From PALSA-1006 sp964571195 (GTDB lineage: Bacteria; Pseudomonadota; Gammaproteobacteria; Burkholderiales; Gallionellaceae), in the NCBI GenBank assembly GCA_964571195.1, contig CAZNAD010000007.1:37972-101971 (forward strand): 64,000 bases of DNA, in the 5' to 3' direction. Positions 8,415 through 16,457 of this stretch are shown here, piece after piece; the stretch's first letter is position 1, and every line of letters begins with the position of its first letter. The translations under genes and the position numbers were made by a program. The notes beneath the pieces are model-generated. The model saw nothing but the letters and a program-made list of their open reading frames with translations, did not search any database and was not told the DNA's origin.

Positions 8415-10106
8415 ATGAAAGCAGCGTTCAAATTCCACGGCGGTGTACACCCGCCCACGCACAAGACTGAATCGACACGCACGCCCATCGCTCAGGCAGC
8501 GATGCCGGGCAAGCTGGTCATCCCCTTGCATCAGCATGTGGGCATACGCGCCAAAGCGGTGGTGCAGGTGGGCGAGCGCGTGCTCAAGGGACAGGTCATC
8601 GGCATACCGCAGGGACGCCTCTCCAGCTCGGTGCATGCTTCGACTTCCGGCACGGTGAGCGCCATCGACATGCAGTTGGTCGCACACCATTCGGGACTGC
8701 CCGATCTGTGTATCACCATCATTCCCGACGGCAAAGAAGAATGGATCGCGCATAGCGGGGTGGACTATAAACAGACGCCGCATACCGAACTGCGCCACCG
8801 CTTAAGGGATGCGGGCGTAGTCGGCTTGGGCGGCGCGGTGTTCCCCAGCGATGTGAAAGCGTATTCCAACAAGCACAAGATCAAGACCATGGTGCTGAAC
8901 GGTGCGGAGTGCGAACCCTATATCACCTGCGACGACATGCTGATGCGCGAGCGCGCCGCCGACATCTTGCGCGGTGCGGAAGTGCTGCGTGAACTGCTGT
9001 ATGCCGAAGAAGTGCTCATTGGCATCGAAGACAACAAGCCCGAGGCCATCGCCGCGATGCGCCAGGCCGTGCTCGAGGGCAAGCATGAGCATATGCAAGT
9101 GGTCTCGGTGCCAACGGTGTATCCGAGCGGCGGCGCAAAACAGCTCATCCGCATCCTCACCGGCATCGAAGTCGCAGCAGGCGTGCGCTCACCCGAGATG
9201 GGGGTGCAATGTTTCAACGTCGCCACCGCCTACAGCGCATGGCGCGCCATCGCGCACGGCGAGCCGCTGCTGTCACGTATCGTGACCGTCACCGGCAACG
9301 TGGATGACGCGCGCAATTTCGAAGTGCTGCTCGGCACCCCAATCGATGAGTTGGTGGCACAGACCGGCGGCCGCCCCGATACCGACAGGTACATCATGGG
9401 CGGCCCGATGATGGGTGTGCAGCTTCCCGCTGCCACAGTGGGTATCACCAAGGCCGCGAACTGCATCATCGCCTCCTCGCCCGCGCTGTTCCCGCCGCCC
9501 AAGCCGGCGATGCCCTGCATACGCTGCACGCGCTGCGCCGAGGTGTGCCCGTCCGAGTTGCAACCGCAAGACCTGTATTGGTTCGCCAAAGCGAGCAATT
9601 TCGGCAAGGCTGAGGAATTCCATCTGTTCGACTGCATCGAGTGCGGCGCGTGTGCCTACGTATGCCCGAGCAACATCCCGCTGGTGAACTACTACCGCTA
9701 CGCCAAGAGCGAGATATGGGCGCGCGAGCAGGAAAGCACAGCCGCCGAGGTCGCGCGCGAACGCCACGAATATCGTCAGTTCCGCATCGAACGCGAAAAG
9801 CAGGAGAAAGCCGAAAAGCTGGCGCAAAAAGAAAAAGCCGCAGCGGTAGCCAAAGCGGCGGCTGATGCCGCCGCAGAACAGGCCAAGCTGGCCACCCCGC
9901 TCGATCCAGATGCCGATCCCGACGACACGATGCAACTGCGTATCGATGCGGCGCTCGCACGGGCCAAGGAACAGGCTGCCAGCGCACATCCCAAGAACAC
10001 CGCAGAGCTCTCCCCGCAACAACAAGCGGACATCGCCGAAGCGGATGCACGCCGCGCCAAAGCGCATGAGATGGCACTCTCCGATGCCAAACCCAAGAAC
10101 GAATAA
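8415..10106 (+). CDS. rsxC: Rnf/Rsx complex NADH-linked subunit C
   Basis: Peripheral subunit that binds NADH, FMN and two [4Fe-4S] clusters and passes electrons into the membrane subunits. The 563 residues start MKAAFKFHGGVHPPTHK; FMN/NADH-site blocks include GVVGLGGAVFPSDVK and LNGAECEPYITCDD. The two cluster motifs are CIRCTRCAEVCP (about 368-379) and CIECGACAYVCP (about 407-418). After residue 440 comes an Ala/Lys/Glu-rich helical tail of about 110 residues, a known variable feature of RnfC proteins. The ATG has no strong Shine-Dalgarno nearby, which could lower its translation relative to rsxB. Confidence 0.95.
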   Translation: MKAAFKFHGGVHPPTHKTESTRTPIAQAAMPGKLVIPLHQHVGIRAKAVVQVGERVLKGQVIGIPQGRLSSSVHASTSGTVSAIDMQLVAHHSGLPDLCITIIPDGKEEWIAHSGVDYKQTPHTELRHRLRDAGVVGLGGAVFPSDVKAYSNKHKIKTMVLNGAECEPYITCDDMLMRERAADILRGAEVLRELLYAEEVLIGIEDNKPEAIAAMRQAVLEGKHEHMQVVSVPTVYPSGGAKQLIRILTGIEVAAGVRSPEMGVQCFNVATAYSAWRAIAHGEPLLSRIVTVTGNVDDARNFEVLLGTPIDELVAQTGGRPDTDRYIMGGPMMGVQLPAATVGITKAANCIIASSPALFPPPKPAMPCIRCTRCAEVCPSELQPQDLYWFAKASNFGKAEEFHLFDCIECGACAYVCPSNIPLVNYYRYAKSEIWAREQESTAAEVARERHEYRQFRIEREKQEKAEKLAQKEKAAAVAKAAADAAAEQAKLATPLDPDADPDDTMQLRIDAALARAKEQAASAHPKNTAELSPQQQADIAEADARRAKAHEMALSDAKPKNE

Positions 10107-10110
10107 CGCT

Positions 10111-11139
10111 ATGTGGATTTCTCCCTTCTTCACCCGATCCAGCAGCGTCAGCGCGATCATGCTCAAGGTCATGCTGGCACTCATTCCCGGCATCGCGCTG
10201 TATGTGTGGTACTTCGGCCCAGCGATTCTGGTGTCCATCACGCTGGCCTCCGTCACCGCACTAGCCACCGAAGCGGCCATGCTCAAATTGCGCAACCGCC
10301 CACTCAAGCCTTTCCTGTCCGACAACAGCGCCTTGCTCACCGCCTGGCTGCTGGCGCTTTCCATCCCGCCGCTCGCGCCGTGGTGGTTGGTGGTGGTCGG
10401 CACCGCCTTCGCCATCTCGGTCTCCAAACATCTGTACGGCGGGCTGGGCAGCAACCCGTTCAACCCGGCGATGATCGGTTATGCCGTGCTGATCATCTCT
10501 TTCCCCGTGCACATGACACACTGGCTCACGCCACATGCACTGGGCGGTATCGAACTGTCGTTCGCCGAACAATTGGGTTATATCTTCAACGGGACGTTGC
10601 CGCGCGGCCTGACGCTGGACGCGATCACCATGGCAACCGCGCTCGACACGATGAAGACGCAATTACATCTCGGCTTGTCGGTTTCTGATATCCGTGACAT
10701 GCCGATCTATGGCCGTCTGGCCGGACAAGGCAGCGAAATGGTGGCACTCGGCTTCGCCATCGGTGGCATCTATCTGTTGCTGAACCGCATCATCACCTGG
10801 CATCTGCCACTGGCTTATCTCGGCGCGCTGTTCGCGACTGCGACTCTGTTCCACCTCGTTGACCCCACCCATTACGTGACGCCGCTGTTCCACTGGTTCT
10901 CCGGCGCGGCGATGATAGGCGCGTTCTTCATCCTCACCGATCCGGTCACCTCGCCAACCACGGCCAAAGGCAAGATCATTTTCGCGATTGGTGCGGGCGT
11001 ACTCACTTACCTCATCCGCGCTTTCGGCGGCTTCCCGGACGGTATGGCGTTCGCCACCCTGTTCATGAACATCTGTGTGCCGCTGATCGACGCCTGGACG
11101 CAACCCAAGGTGTTCGGCAAAAAGGGAGGTGGCAAATGA
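10111..11139 (+). CDS. rsxD: Rnf/Rsx complex membrane subunit D
   Basis: Polytopic subunit (342 residues) with covalently bound FMN, related to NqrB of the Na+-pumping quinone reductase. The start MWISPFFTRSSSVSAIML is four bases after the rsxC stop; an upstream open frame inside rsxC is a shadow. Conserved family parts are KHLYGGLGSNPFNPAMIGYA and FILTDPVTSPTTAKGK. A Thr about residue 170-175 (DAITMATALDT) corresponds to the region where FMN attaches in relatives. Helices fill the rest. It overlaps rsxG by four bases. Confidence 0.95.
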   Translation: MWISPFFTRSSSVSAIMLKVMLALIPGIALYVWYFGPAILVSITLASVTALATEAAMLKLRNRPLKPFLSDNSALLTAWLLALSIPPLAPWWLVVVGTAFAISVSKHLYGGLGSNPFNPAMIGYAVLIISFPVHMTHWLTPHALGGIELSFAEQLGYIFNGTLPRGLTLDAITMATALDTMKTQLHLGLSVSDIRDMPIYGRLAGQGSEMVALGFAIGGIYLLLNRIITWHLPLAYLGALFATATLFHLVDPTHYVTPLFHWFSGAAMIGAFFILTDPVTSPTTAKGKIIFAIGAGVLTYLIRAFGGFPDGMAFATLFMNICVPLIDAWTQPKVFGKKGGGK

Positions 11140-11786
11140 AACGTATCGCGCGCGCCAGCCTGCAATCCGCCGCAAATCTGGTGTTCTTCTCGGTCATCGC
11201 CACTGCGGTATTGGCTTCCACGTTTTTCCTGACACGCGACGAAATCAAGAAAAGTGAAGATGGCGAAAAGCTCAAGCTCATTACTCAGATCGTGCCACCT
11301 GCGCTGTTCGACAACGACATCATCAAAGATACGACCAGCATCCCCGCCGATCCGCTGCTGGGCAATGATGACAGCACCCTCGCCTATCGTGCGCGGCTGA
11401 ATAATGAACCTTCTGCCGTGGTACTGGAATCCGTAGCGCCGGATGGCTATAGCGGCAAGATATGGCTGATCCTCGCGGTACGCGCCAACGGCGAACTGGC
11501 TGGTGTGCGCGTGGTGAAACACAAGGAAACGCCGGGGCTGGGCGATTACATCGAGTTGCCGAAGGGTCCCTGGATCAAGGGTTTCGACGGAAAATCGCGC
11601 GAGGTGTATAAAGATGCGGACTGGAAGGTGAAGAAAGACGGCGGAAAATTCGAGTACATGGCGGGTGCCACCATCACCCCGCGCGCCATCGTCAAAGCGG
11701 TAAACAAAGCGCTGATCTACTATGCAGAGAATCGCGACACACTGTTCGCGGCAAGCGCTCCCGCCAAGAAGGAGAATAAAGAATGA
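11136..11786 (+). CDS. rsxG: Rnf/Rsx complex FMN subunit G
   Basis: Periplasm-facing subunit (216 residues) with one N-terminal membrane anchor (about 10-32) and an FMN-binding domain. The flavin is attached through phosphate to Thr in the motif MAGATITPRAIVKAV (about residues 175-189), which fits the S(T)GAT consensus. The HKETPGLGDYIE segment is typical for RnfG/NqrC. Start and stop overlap rsxD and rsxE by four bases each, so the three are coupled. Confidence 0.95.
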   Translation: MKRIARASLQSAANLVFFSVIATAVLASTFFLTRDEIKKSEDGEKLKLITQIVPPALFDNDIIKDTTSIPADPLLGNDDSTLAYRARLNNEPSAVVLESVAPDGYSGKIWLILAVRANGELAGVRVVKHKETPGLGDYIELPKGPWIKGFDGKSREVYKDADWKVKKDGGKFEYMAGATITPRAIVKAVNKALIYYAENRDTLFAASAPAKKENKE

Positions 11787-12475
11787 GTATTCAGGAATAC
11801 AAAGACATTCTGCATAACGGCCTGTGGAAACAAAATCCAGGCATCGTGCAATTGCTCGGCCTGTGCCCCCTGCTGGCGGTGAGCAGCACCGTGGTAAATG
11901 GTGTGAGTCTCGGCCTCGCCACCGCTGTCGTGATGGCCTTGAGCGGAGCCTCCATCGCCCCCATCCGCAACTATGTACCGAACGAGATCCGCATCCCGGT
12001 GTTCATCCTCATCATCGCGGTGCTGGTCACCGTGGTGCAATACCTGATGAATGCTTACATGTACGGCTTGTACGTGGTGTTGGGTATTTTCATCCCGCTG
12101 ATCGTGACCAACTGTATCGTACTGGCGCGCGTGGAAGCGTTCGCCTCCAAGAATGCGCCGTTGCCTTCCGCGCTGGACGGATTCGCCATGGGGCTGGGGC
12201 TGACAGCGGTGCTGGGTGTGCTCGGCGCATTCCGCGAAGTGATCGGTAAAGGCACGCTGTTCTCCGGCATTGACCTCGCGCTGGGCGACATGGCGCAAGG
12301 CTGGGTATTGCATGTCATCCCCGACTACCAAGGTTTCCTCATCGCCATCCTGCCGCCCGGTGCGTTCATCGGCCTGGGACTGCTCATCGCGGGCAAAAAC
12401 TGGCTCAACCTGCGCGCAGAAGCGAAACGCAAGGCGACTGCGCCATCCTCCGGTAGCGAAGCCGTTACGGCATGA
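11783..12475 (+). CDS. rsxE: Rnf/Rsx complex subunit E
   Basis: Integral membrane subunit (230 residues) related to RsxA; together they form the core of the Rnf complex. It carries NGLWKQNPGIVQLLGLCPLLAVSS, cited here only in part as GLCPLLAVSS, and the IVTNCIVLARVEAFA block with the conserved Cys. About six helices and a short basic C-terminal tail follow. Four-base overlaps on both sides place it between rsxG and nth, the same rsxE-nth order as in Escherichia coli. Confidence 0.95.
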   Translation: MSIQEYKDILHNGLWKQNPGIVQLLGLCPLLAVSSTVVNGVSLGLATAVVMALSGASIAPIRNYVPNEIRIPVFILIIAVLVTVVQYLMNAYMYGLYVVLGIFIPLIVTNCIVLARVEAFASKNAPLPSALDGFAMGLGLTAVLGVLGAFREVIGKGTLFSGIDLALGDMAQGWVLHVIPDYQGFLIAILPPGAFIGLGLLIAGKNWLNLRAEAKRKATAPSSGSEAVTA

Positions 12476-13101
12476 ATGCCGCCAAGCGCCGCGAGATCTT
12501 CCTGCGCCTGCAAGCGGCCAACCCGCACCCCACCACCGAACTGGAACACAAGACCCCGTTCGAACTGCTGGTCGCGGTGATCCTTTCGGCGCAAGCCACC
12601 GACAAGAGTGTCAACATCGCCACGCGTGAACTGTTCCCCGTCGCCAACACGCCGCAGAAAATCGCGGACCTGGGAGAATCCGGGCTGCGTGAATACGTAC
12701 AGCGTATCGGTCTGTACCAGACCAAGAGCAGACACATCATCCGCATGTGCCAGATACTGCTAGAGCAACATGGCGGCAAGGTTCCGCAGACGCGAGAAGC
12801 ACTGGAAGCACTGCCCGGCGTGGGGCGCAAGACTGCCAACGTCATCCTCAATACCGCCTTCGGGCAACCCACCATCGCCGTCGATACCCACATCTTCCGC
12901 ATCAGCAACCGCATCGGCCTGGCTCCCGGCAAAGATGTGACGGAAGTGGAAAAGAAACTGTTGAAATTCGTGCCGGACGAGTTCAAGCCTGATGCCCACC
13001 ACTGGCTCATTCTGCACGGGCGTTATGTGTGCACGGCACGCAAGCCAAAGTGCCCCGAATGTATCATCCGGGATCTGTGCGAATTTCGCGGCAAGCTTTG
13101 A
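12472..13101 (+). CDS. nth: endonuclease III
   Basis: Base-excision repair glycosylase/AP lyase that removes oxidised pyrimidines. The 209-residue protein has the helix-hairpin-helix LPGVGRKTANVIL with catalytic Lys, the catalytic Asp in VDTHIFRISNR, and the C-terminal [4Fe-4S] ligands Cys187, Cys194, Cys197 and Cys203 in CX6CX2CX5C spacing. Start overlaps the rsxE stop, so it is the last gene of the Rnf operon. Oxidative-damage repair linked to a redox complex is conserved in gammaproteobacteria too. Confidence 0.97.
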   Translation: MNAAKRREIFLRLQAANPHPTTELEHKTPFELLVAVILSAQATDKSVNIATRELFPVANTPQKIADLGESGLREYVQRIGLYQTKSRHIIRMCQILLEQHGGKVPQTREALEALPGVGRKTANVILNTAFGQPTIAVDTHIFRISNRIGLAPGKDVTEVEKKLLKFVPDEFKPDAHHWLILHGRYVCTARKPKCPECIIRDLCEFRGKL

Positions 13102-13180
13102 CCCGACGCAAATCCCCTTACCCCGAACATACCTACTCTCATGGATAGACGGTTTTCCCCCTCTATTCGACCTATATCGC

Positions 13181-13200
13181 ATTGTCGTACATGCGACAAT
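13181..13200. promoter_or_regulatory. inverted repeat upstream of chemoreceptor gene
   Basis: Perfect 7-base arms ATTGTCG and CGACAAT separated by six bases, in the 162-base gap between nth and the chemoreceptor, 64 bases before the latter's start. It has no U-tract, so it looks more like an operator than a terminator. The binding protein is unknown. Confidence 0.35.
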
Positions 13201-13263
13201 TCGCCACTGTAAAACCCTCATAACAAAGCTCCAGACAGAACAGAGAGCCACAAGGAGAGAGAC

Positions 13264-14391
13264 ATGTTCGGCGGAAGACTCAAGGAAGAACTTCGTACCA
13301 CACAACTGAGATTGGCACAGTCCGAGAACGAAATTATCAGGCTGCGTGAAGCGTTGAACCGGGCGGAAGCCGATCTCGGTACCACGCAGGCCGGACTGCA
13401 ACAGGCACAAACCGAATGTGAGGTATCCAAGCTGATCTATCGCAACATGCAGACCTTTGGCGAGTCGTTCACGGCGATGCAGCAGTCGCAGGTGGCAGCC
13501 GCGCAATCTCTGAAAGAAGAAAAATCGAACGCCATTGAGGCGGCCAATGTGTCCGCCGGTAACGGCGAATCCATGGAAAAGATCGCACACAGCCTTGATG
13601 CTTTGTCTTCGGACACCCTGCAATCTTCCGGTAATGTGGAGAACCTGGCTCAGCGTGCCGCCCAGATCGGCAGCATCATCCAGCTCATCAAAGAAATCGC
13701 CGACCAGACCAATCTGCTGGCACTCAATGCCGCCATCGAAGCTGCGCGCGCGGGCGAACAGGGGCGCGGCTTTGCGGTGGTCGCCGACGAGGTTCGCAAG
13801 CTGGCCGAACGCACCTCGAATGCCACCAGCGAGATATCCACCATCGTGACCGCGATCCAGGGCGAGACCAAACAGACTCAGGTGCAAATGACCGACCTCG
13901 CCAGCAAGTCGCAGGAATTCAGCGTCAATGTCGGCAACGTGATGACCAGCATGAAACATCTGCTCGGCCTCTCCCACCAGATGGAGGGCACCATCTCGGC
14001 GGCGGCACTGCGCAGCTTCGTTGAAGTCGCCAAGATCGACCACGTGCTCTACAAATTCGAGATCTACAAAGTATTCATGGGCATCTCCGACCGTACCGCA
14101 GACAGCTTCTCTTCGCACACAGCCTGCCGTCTGGGCAAGTGGTACTACGAAGGTGAAGGCAAAGCCTGCTTCTCCAAACTCGACGGTTATGCCGCCGTGG
14201 CCAATCCGCATCAGGCCTTCCATCAATACGGCAAAGACGCCGTGTCCGCATTCACTTCCGGCAATCCTTTGCTCGGCATGGAACTGGTGGCGAAGATGGA
14301 GGCAGCCAGCATGGAAGTATTGGCGAATCTGGAACGGATCGCGACGGCCGGCGAAGGAGACAGCAGTCTGCTGTGCCATTCCCCCGGATAA
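13264..14391 (+). CDS. soluble methyl-accepting chemotaxis protein with CZB zinc domain
   Basis: Cytoplasmic chemoreceptor of 375 residues with no membrane segment. Order: N-terminal coiled coil (about 1-75), signalling domain with the conserved hairpin tip (EIADQTNLLALNAAIEAARA, then GRGFAVVADEVRKLAERT, about 140-185), and a C-terminal chemoreceptor zinc-binding (CZB) domain with KIDHVLYKFEIY, HTACRLGKWYYEGEG and NPHQAFHQYG; His, Cys and His residues fit the 3His/1Cys zinc site. CZB receptors such as TlpD sense zinc or oxidants such as hypochlorous acid. AGGAGAGAGAC precedes the ATG. No chemotaxis kinase genes are adjacent, so it must act through genes elsewhere. Confidence 0.9.
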   Translation: MFGGRLKEELRTTQLRLAQSENEIIRLREALNRAEADLGTTQAGLQQAQTECEVSKLIYRNMQTFGESFTAMQQSQVAAAQSLKEEKSNAIEAANVSAGNGESMEKIAHSLDALSSDTLQSSGNVENLAQRAAQIGSIIQLIKEIADQTNLLALNAAIEAARAGEQGRGFAVVADEVRKLAERTSNATSEISTIVTAIQGETKQTQVQMTDLASKSQEFSVNVGNVMTSMKHLLGLSHQMEGTISAAALRSFVEVAKIDHVLYKFEIYKVFMGISDRTADSFSSHTACRLGKWYYEGEGKACFSKLDGYAAVANPHQAFHQYGKDAVSAFTSGNPLLGMELVAKMEAASMEVLANLERIATAGEGDSSLLCHSPG

Positions 14392-14483
14392 ACGCCGGGG
14401 ATAGTAAAACCCTGTGAACAGCTACCCGCGTTGACGCGGGCGGCTGTTGCAGGGACAATCCCGCGCTCCATCAAGGTGTGTTT

Positions 14484-14906
14484 ATGTTTAATCCGACCCG
14501 AGACCAAGCGCGGCAATTCCTGTTCGAATCATGGCGCAAACGCCGTGCGGGTGAATTGCTCACTCCGCTGGAAGACCTTACCGCCCAGCTCATGGAGAAA
14601 CATCCCGAATACCATGCGCTGTTCAATGATCCCGAAGCCAATCAGGACAAAGAATACAGCGCGGACGGTGACGTGGTGAACCCGTTCCTGCATCTGATGA
14701 TGCATCTGACGCTGGAAGAACAGATCAGTATCGGCCAGCCGCATGGTATCCGCGAGCAGTTCACCCGGTTGACCCATAAATACGAATCAGAACATGAGGC
14801 GCAACACGCCATGATGGACTGTCTGGGCGAGATGATCTGGCAAGCACAACGCAACCAGACGGCCCCCGATGCGGCGATCTATCTGGCGTGTCTGGAGAAA
14901 CAATGA
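14484..14906 (+). CDS. DUF1841 family protein
   Basis: Small cytoplasmic protein of 140 residues, recognised as the DUF1841 family common in beta- and gammaproteobacteria; function unknown. Typical start MFNPTRDQARQFLFE and the core NPFLHLMMHLTLEEQ with several His and Glu, then HEAQHAMMDCLGEMIW, a His/Glu-rich helical pattern that could bind metal (inference). A GTG two codons earlier is in frame, but the ATG at 14484 matches family starts. The stop overlaps the start of the cobalamin adenosyltransferase. The preceding 92 bases hold a near-perfect 13-base-arm hairpin (about 14421-14451) with no U-tract. Confidence 0.85.
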   Translation: MFNPTRDQARQFLFESWRKRRAGELLTPLEDLTAQLMEKHPEYHALFNDPEANQDKEYSADGDVVNPFLHLMMHLTLEEQISIGQPHGIREQFTRLTHKYESEHEAQHAMMDCLGEMIWQAQRNQTAPDAAIYLACLEKQ

Positions 14907-15445
14907 GGTTAAGCAAGATCACCACGCGCACGGGAGATGACGGCAGCACCGGACTGGCGGACGGCACCCGTGTCGCCAAAGACAGCGCCCGTATCACTGC
15001 GCTCGGCGCGGTGGACGAGCTCAACAGCCATCTCGGACTGTTGCTCTGCGAATCACTGCCGCAGGATGTGCGCGACATCCTGCACTCCATCCAGAATGAT
15101 CTGTTCGATCTGGGTGGCACACTGGCGACCGTCAATGGCGGGGAGCTTGCCCCGGACCGGCTCGCCCGGCTGGATAACGCCATCACCGGCTACAACACAG
15201 TGCTCCCGCCGCTCCGGGAATTCATTCTGCCGGGCGGCACACGCGCCGCCGCACTGTGCCATGTCTGCCGCACCGTGGCACGCCGCGCAGAGCGCGATCT
15301 GCTCAGCCTCCGGCAGTCAGACCCCTTGCCCATCAACAGCTTATCCTACCTCAACCGCCTGTCCGATCTGCTGTTCGTGCTGGCCCGCACCCTGAACCGA
15401 GCTGCGAATCTGGCCGAACCCCAGTGGCAAACGAAGTCAAGCTGA
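14903..15445 (+). CDS. PduO-type ATP:cob(I)alamin adenosyltransferase
   Basis: Transfers the adenosyl group of ATP to cob(I)alamin to make coenzyme B12. The 180 residues show the ATP loop TRTGDDGSTGLADGTRVAKD, the ALGAVDELNSHLGLL helix, and the C-terminal RRAERDLLSL and YLNRLSDLLFVLARTLNR helices with the conserved Arg and Asn. This is the PduO/MMAB fold, not the CobA fold. It begins within the DUF1841 stop codon (ATGA). A B12-dependent enzyme is not found in the window. Confidence 0.94.
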   Translation: MRLSKITTRTGDDGSTGLADGTRVAKDSARITALGAVDELNSHLGLLLCESLPQDVRDILHSIQNDLFDLGGTLATVNGGELAPDRLARLDNAITGYNTVLPPLREFILPGGTRAAALCHVCRTVARRAERDLLSLRQSDPLPINSLSYLNRLSDLLFVLARTLNRAANLAEPQWQTKSS

Positions 15446-15559
15446 AACACGCCCCCGCCCGCAGGGAAAAGGATGGAATTTCCCGCTGACGGGCGATTCG
15501 GAAGCCGTTATACTTCGCACCCGGAAAGTAACGAACAACAAGATCTACGGAGAGTATCC

Positions 15560-16135
15560 ATGCCACACCATAAGCCACATACTTTGCAGACGTTTACCGA
15601 GCTGTCCAACATCCTGCTGCCGAGCAACGAGCCCTGGCAGGTCGAGCTGACCGATCCGGCAGCCACAGTCATGACCGATTTCAATGTGCGTGCTCTGTTC
15701 AAGGTGTCGGCGGAAGATACCATTGATGAAGCGCTACAAAAGATGAAGGTTGCCGGTCTGCGTATCGGCTTCGTCGTTGACGGCGCTTCAGACAAGATCC
15801 TCGGCATGATCACTTCTTACGACATCATGGGCGAAAAGCCGATGCGTTACCTGCAAAGTGTGGGGTTCGCTGATCGCGGCGTCACCCATAAGGACATCAA
15901 AGTCAAAGACATCATGGAAAAGGTCGAGGACTGGGTCAGCGTCGAGATGAAGAACGTCGAAATCGTCAATGTTCAGGCATTACTGGATGTGTTCCAGAAG
16001 ACTGGCCGCACCCATCTGCCGGTCATCGACAGCCATGAAGGCAAAGAACATCACCTGCGCGGCCTGTTCTCCTCCGCCAAGGTTCTGCGCCTGACCGACT
16101 TCGCGCGTCGTAAAGCGGCTCACGGCAAGGCCTGA
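15560..16135 (+). CDS. tandem CBS-domain protein
   Basis: Cytoplasmic protein of 191 residues with two CBS domains, at about residues 38-95 (AATVMTDFNVRALFKVSAED and following) and 115-185 (VKDIMEKVEDWVSVEMKNVE, HLPVIDSHEGKEHHLRGLFS). CBS pairs bind adenosine nucleotides and often regulate a partner; no catalytic domain is attached. ATG is chosen after CGGAGAG; the open frame runs 29 codons further up without family resemblance. It is followed by a strong hairpin terminator, so it ends its transcription unit. Partner unknown. Confidence 0.85.
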   Translation: MPHHKPHTLQTFTELSNILLPSNEPWQVELTDPAATVMTDFNVRALFKVSAEDTIDEALQKMKVAGLRIGFVVDGASDKILGMITSYDIMGEKPMRYLQSVGFADRGVTHKDIKVKDIMEKVEDWVSVEMKNVEIVNVQALLDVFQKTGRTHLPVIDSHEGKEHHLRGLFSSAKVLRLTDFARRKAAHGKA

Positions 16136-16157
16136 TCAAAAACCGGACTGAGTAAAA

Positions 16158-16190
16158 AGGCGCATCGTTCTCTCGATGCGCCTATTTTAT
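16158..16190. terminator. bidirectional rho-independent terminator
   Basis: Ten-base perfect stem AGGCGCATCG / CGATGCGCCT with a six-base loop; ATTTTATTTA follows on the plus strand and TTTTTACT on the minus strand. It can end both the CBS gene and the convergent small gene at 16224-16394. Confidence 0.85.
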
Positions 16191-16223
16191 TTATCGAACC
16201 GCAGAGTGGGCTGCATAAACCGG

Positions 16224-16394
16224 CTACTTCAACTTGCTCTTCTCGTTTCCGTGATGGGCACTCTCGCGAACCTTTTCTTCTGCCAACAACAATTCTTTCT
16301 TTTTGGCGCGCACCAGCAACTCCAAACTCAATCGGGTCGGTCGACGGCTTTTAATGTCCGCTTCGGTCATGTCGATTTTCTCATCAATGATCAT
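16224..16394 (-). CDS. small highly charged protein, 56 residues
   Basis: Short open frame beginning MIIDEKIDMTEADIKSRRPT and ending ESAHHGNEKSKLK. The composition is strongly charged, with a central helix rich in Leu, Lys and Glu (LVRAKKKELLLAEEKVRE) likely to be amphipathic or coiled. A run of seven G lies about 7 bases before the ATG as a possible ribosome site. It sits between the end of the large signalling gene and a bidirectional terminator, on the same strand as the signalling gene, 63 bases after its stop. No family is recognised; it could be chance, but codon pattern, ribosome site and terminator argue for a gene. Confidence 0.5.
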   Translation of the reverse strand: MIIDEKIDMTEADIKSRRPTRLSLELLVRAKKKELLLAEEKVRESAHHGNEKSKLK

Positions 16395-16457
16395 CTTGCA
16401 TCCCCCCCATTTTGACTACCTTGAATCGACAGACATCTATCTAAACCACGAATACGC

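Noticed and set aside
9273..10463. 396-codon minus-strand frame across rsxC and rsxD
   Set aside because: Antisense to two genes with iron-sulfur and Rnf motifs; nothing recognisable.
12760..14379. 539-codon minus-strand frame across nth and the chemoreceptor gene
   Set aside because: Antisense to two well-recognised genes and the gap between them; no family resemblance.
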